Positions 34,776 through 37,033 of a DNA stretch of 37,033 nt are shown here, one piece after another. This stretch comes from Thermoplasmata archaeon M9B2D. Lineage in GTDB: Archaea; Thermoplasmatota; E2; DHVEG-1. Location: contig MUGD01000023.1 in the NCBI GenBank assembly GCA_002900555.1, positions 1-37,033 on the forward strand. Reading direction: 5' to 3'. The notes under the pieces were generated by a model. That model made no database searches, had not been told where the DNA came from, and saw nothing but the letters and a program-made list of their open reading frames with translations. Every line of letters begins with the position of its first letter. Within the stretch, counting starts at the first letter, position 1. The position numbers were made by a program, and so were the translations under genes.

Positions 34776-36173
34776 ATGATTGCTATCACTGCCCCGTGGA
34801 TGATTAAAGAGGAAAGCGGTTATAAACCTTGTTCTAATAGTACTTTTACACAGACGACAATTACCTTTTTTAACAACCAACATGATTCATTGTTTACCAA
34901 CTCAAATCAAAACAGGTTGGTGGGAGGTACAAACGAAAAATGGAAACAAATATTAGAAAATGTAGGCCAACATTCTATCGAACAACAACATCCACAACAA
35001 GATGTGGAGGAAATGGGTGAACAAACAAATGTAAACAAAAAATTAGACGTTGAAAAAATCAAAAACCCGTATATCATCGACCCAACGCAGTACCACACGC
35101 AGGATGCACTCTTCAACGCCATCAAGCACTGGTGGGTCTTTAAGTACCGGAAAAACGAAAAAACCATCAAAGACAGACTCCGCTACGCCAAAAACATGGC
35201 AGCACACAACGTGTTTCCAATCAACTGGTTTGATCTCAACCCTATCCAGATCATTGCCTATCTCGAATACAAAGAATACCAGGAATACAACAACGAACGA
35301 GGAAAACACCAGATTATCAACGAATGGAAGACCATCAAAACCTTCGCCAAAGCCTTCGGAATCGACGCAACCCTCTGGGGATACATACCACCCAGTCCAC
35401 CAAAACCTAAAGTACAAATCATACCACTGCCGAACACCACCTACGAAATGATCCAACACGACTACTCAAAAAACCTCTACAAAAACGCGCTCGTGCAATA
35501 CATCCTGATCCACGGCTTTCTCATTGGATGGAGACCAGGCGAACTCCTCATACAGAAAGCAAGCGATGTATTCCTCGAAGACGGCTATCTCATCATCACC
35601 GAAACCAAAAAGAACAGACAACCCCGGCAGATATTCCCAGAATCCGACCTCATGACGAATCCACGAAGAAAAAGCATGAAAAACTGGATAGAACACTGGC
35701 GACCCAAAGTAGAAAACCAATACAGCAACGACTACCTCTACCTACAACCCAACGGCAGACCATTCACCGAAGCATATCTTAAAAAATTCCTATGTCAACA
35801 CGTCAAACCCGTCTGGAGCTACTACCATCCGTATGTGATGCGGCACTGGTGCGCAATCGCACGACTAATCAAGAGTAAAGTGGACACCAAGAAGTGGGAT
35901 ATATGGGATGTAAAAGAATGGCTTGGGCATGACAAGGTCACCACAACTGAGGGGTACGTACAATACGCAAAAATGTATTACCGTAACGCATCGTACGATT
36001 GGATTAAAGCCCTCTTGAAATTCCATGCCGACAGCTACGACGTGGGACAAGAAAAAAGCTTAAATTCGAAAACACCCCAAAATACCTTGGTTTCGACTGG
36101 AAACAACAGGAGTGGAGGGGTATGCTCCTGTCGGGATTCGAACCCGAGTCGAAGCCTCGAAAGGGCCTCATGA
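34776..36173 (+). CDS. Tyrosine recombinase (integrase)
   Basis: This is a site-specific recombinase of about 465 residues. A variable N-terminal region of about 90 residues precedes a SAM-like core-binding domain (about 100-205; KYRKNEKTIKDRLRYAKNMAAHNV). The catalytic domain follows, with Arg I in GWRPGELL, box II YVMRHW (Tyr where His is usual, then Arg), the later EWLGHDKVTTTEGY with His-III-like GH, and nucleophile Tyr in TEGYVQYA. The start at 34776 has GGAG 7 nt upstream; a GTG at 34758 is in frame. The last 16 codons (CSCRDSNPSRSLERAS) are encoded by the tRNA-Glu gene read antisense, so the natural C-terminus in the excised form would differ. Confidence 0.9.
   Translation: MIAITAPWMIKEESGYKPCSNSTFTQTTITFFNNQHDSLFTNSNQNRLVGGTNEKWKQILENVGQHSIEQQHPQQDVEEMGEQTNVNKKLDVEKIKNPYIIDPTQYHTQDALFNAIKHWWVFKYRKNEKTIKDRLRYAKNMAAHNVFPINWFDLNPIQIIAYLEYKEYQEYNNERGKHQIINEWKTIKTFAKAFGIDATLWGYIPPSPPKPKVQIIPLPNTTYEMIQHDYSKNLYKNALVQYILIHGFLIGWRPGELLIQKASDVFLEDGYLIITETKKNRQPRQIFPESDLMTNPRRKSMKNWIEHWRPKVENQYSNDYLYLQPNGRPFTEAYLKKFLCQHVKPVWSYYHPYVMRHWCAIARLIKSKVDTKKWDIWDVKEWLGHDKVTTTEGYVQYAKMYYRNASYDWIKALLKFHADSYDVGQEKSLNSKTPQNTLVSTGNNRSGGVCSCRDSNPSRSLERAS
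36123..36138 (+). repeat. Right attachment repeat (attR-like)
   Basis: The last 16 bases of tRNA-Glu (acceptor stem, discriminator and T-stem edge) are identical to 22617-22632. This lies in the usual integration site of tyrosine integrases. Confidence 0.7.
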
Positions 36174-36195
36174 TTGGCCGCTACACCACAGGAGC
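36123..36195 (-). tRNA. tRNA-Glu (anticodon TTC)
   Basis: This is a 73-nt cloverleaf on the minus strand. The acceptor stem is GCTCCTG/CAGGAGC with discriminator A. The D-arm contains GTGTAGCGGCCAATCAT, as in archaeal tRNA-Glu. The anticodon loop CTTTCGA has TTC at 34-36, and the T-arm is CGGGTTCGAATCCCG. CCA is not encoded. Its 3' end serves as the attachment site of the integrated element and remains intact. Confidence 0.95.
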
Positions 36196-36212
36196 AGGTT
36201 CTTTTATCGAAA

Positions 36213-36285
36213 TAGCCCCGAGAGGAGTCGAACCTCTGTCGCTGGCTCCAAAGGCCAGAATGATTGACCACTACACTACGGGGCT
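36213..36285 (-). tRNA. tRNA-Gln (anticodon TTG)
   Basis: This is a 73-nt cloverleaf on the minus strand. The acceptor is AGCCCCG/CGGGGCT with discriminator A. The anticodon stem CTGGC/GCCAG encloses CTTTGGA, giving TTG at 34-36. The T-arm is AGAGGTTCGACTCCTCT. CCA is not encoded. It lies 17 nt upstream of tRNA-Glu; both are probably transcribed together from the TATA-like TTATATAGG at about 36327-36335. Confidence 0.95.
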
Positions 36286-36398
36286 AACCGTTCGTTCCAG
36301 TGTAATGGGCCTGGGATTATGATCACCCTATATAACATTTTCACGTTTGTGAAACCTTATATCATACAAATGAGTTTACCTCTGATGAGGTGTGCTCG

Positions 36399-37033
<635 letters not shown>

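Larger units (their letters stand above)
22617..36138. mobile_element. Integrated element at tRNA-Glu
   Basis: The 16-base sequence at 22617-22632 is identical to 36123-36138, which is the 3' end of tRNA-Glu, and both copies have the same orientation. A tyrosine integrase gene lies just inside the right copy and runs into it. The 13.5 kb between holds insertion sequences, broken genes, paralogous membrane proteins and a giant surface protein, but no housekeeping gene. All this fits an element integrated at the tRNA 3' end. No replication or capsid gene is recognised, so whether it is a plasmid, virus relic or genomic island is open. Confidence 0.65.

Overview
The window looks like chromosomal DNA of a euryarchaeon, plausibly a member of the Thermoplasmatota. 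The sequence supports this through TATA-type promoters about 25 nt ahead of some leaderless starts, strong GGAGG sites elsewhere, archaeal-type tRNA-Glu and tRNA-Gln, MinD-like ATPases with ferredoxin inserts, an archaeal encapsulated-ferritin-like protein, COG1361, PKD and beta-helix surface proteins, and RtcA. The lineage is an inference; there is no rRNA here. Layout, left to right. 1-4516: two small secreted proteins, then an operon for a membrane-anchored COG1361 protein with a MacB-type ABC ATPase and permease. 4573-6406: a tRNA-dihydrouridine synthase and a polytopic membrane protein, convergent. 6542-10209 (minus): an iron operon of a DtxR-FeoA fusion regulator, FeoB and a BioB-like radical SAM enzyme, with a palindrome over the predicted transcription start. 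10520-13639: a 1-Cys peroxiredoxin and a heme catalase flanking a methyltransferase, so a small peroxide-defence area. 14019-15619: a second methyltransferase and a DUF2971 protein. 15708-21637: an Lrp/AsnC regulator with a Cys-rich tail, divergent from a run of nine genes (DUF5320, Mrp/NBP35 ATPase, zinc ribbon, two NifX-like proteins, gamma-carbonic-anhydrase-like protein, two MinD-ferredoxin ATPases, IscU/NifU-N scaffold). This looks like one Fe-S or metallocofactor assembly and carrier system with no nitrogenase gene in the window. 21634-22460 (minus): TrmO and a stand-alone encapsulated-ferritin-like protein. From 22617 to 36138 lies what I read as an integrated mobile element. Its borders are a 16-bp direct repeat that is the 3' end of tRNA-Glu, and a tyrosine integrase at the right end runs into the tRNA gene. 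A third, 13-bp partial copy at 23749 suggests a composite. Inside are a frameshifted Fic gene with a repeated operator-like motif, a small endonuclease-like protein, an IS110-family insertion with a candidate bridge RNA just downstream, an IS200-type insertion that cuts a beta-helix gene, two paralogous membrane proteins (one with an in-frame TGA), a surface protein of about 1880 residues with beta-propeller and PKD parts and a sharp shift in base composition, and a 43-residue AbrB-like protein. Beyond the element are tRNA-Glu, tRNA-Gln, a CinA C-terminal-domain protein and the start of rtcA. Iron uptake (Feo), iron storage (ferritin-like), peroxide removal and Fe-S assembly lie close together and make functional sense as a group; this is inference from gene content.
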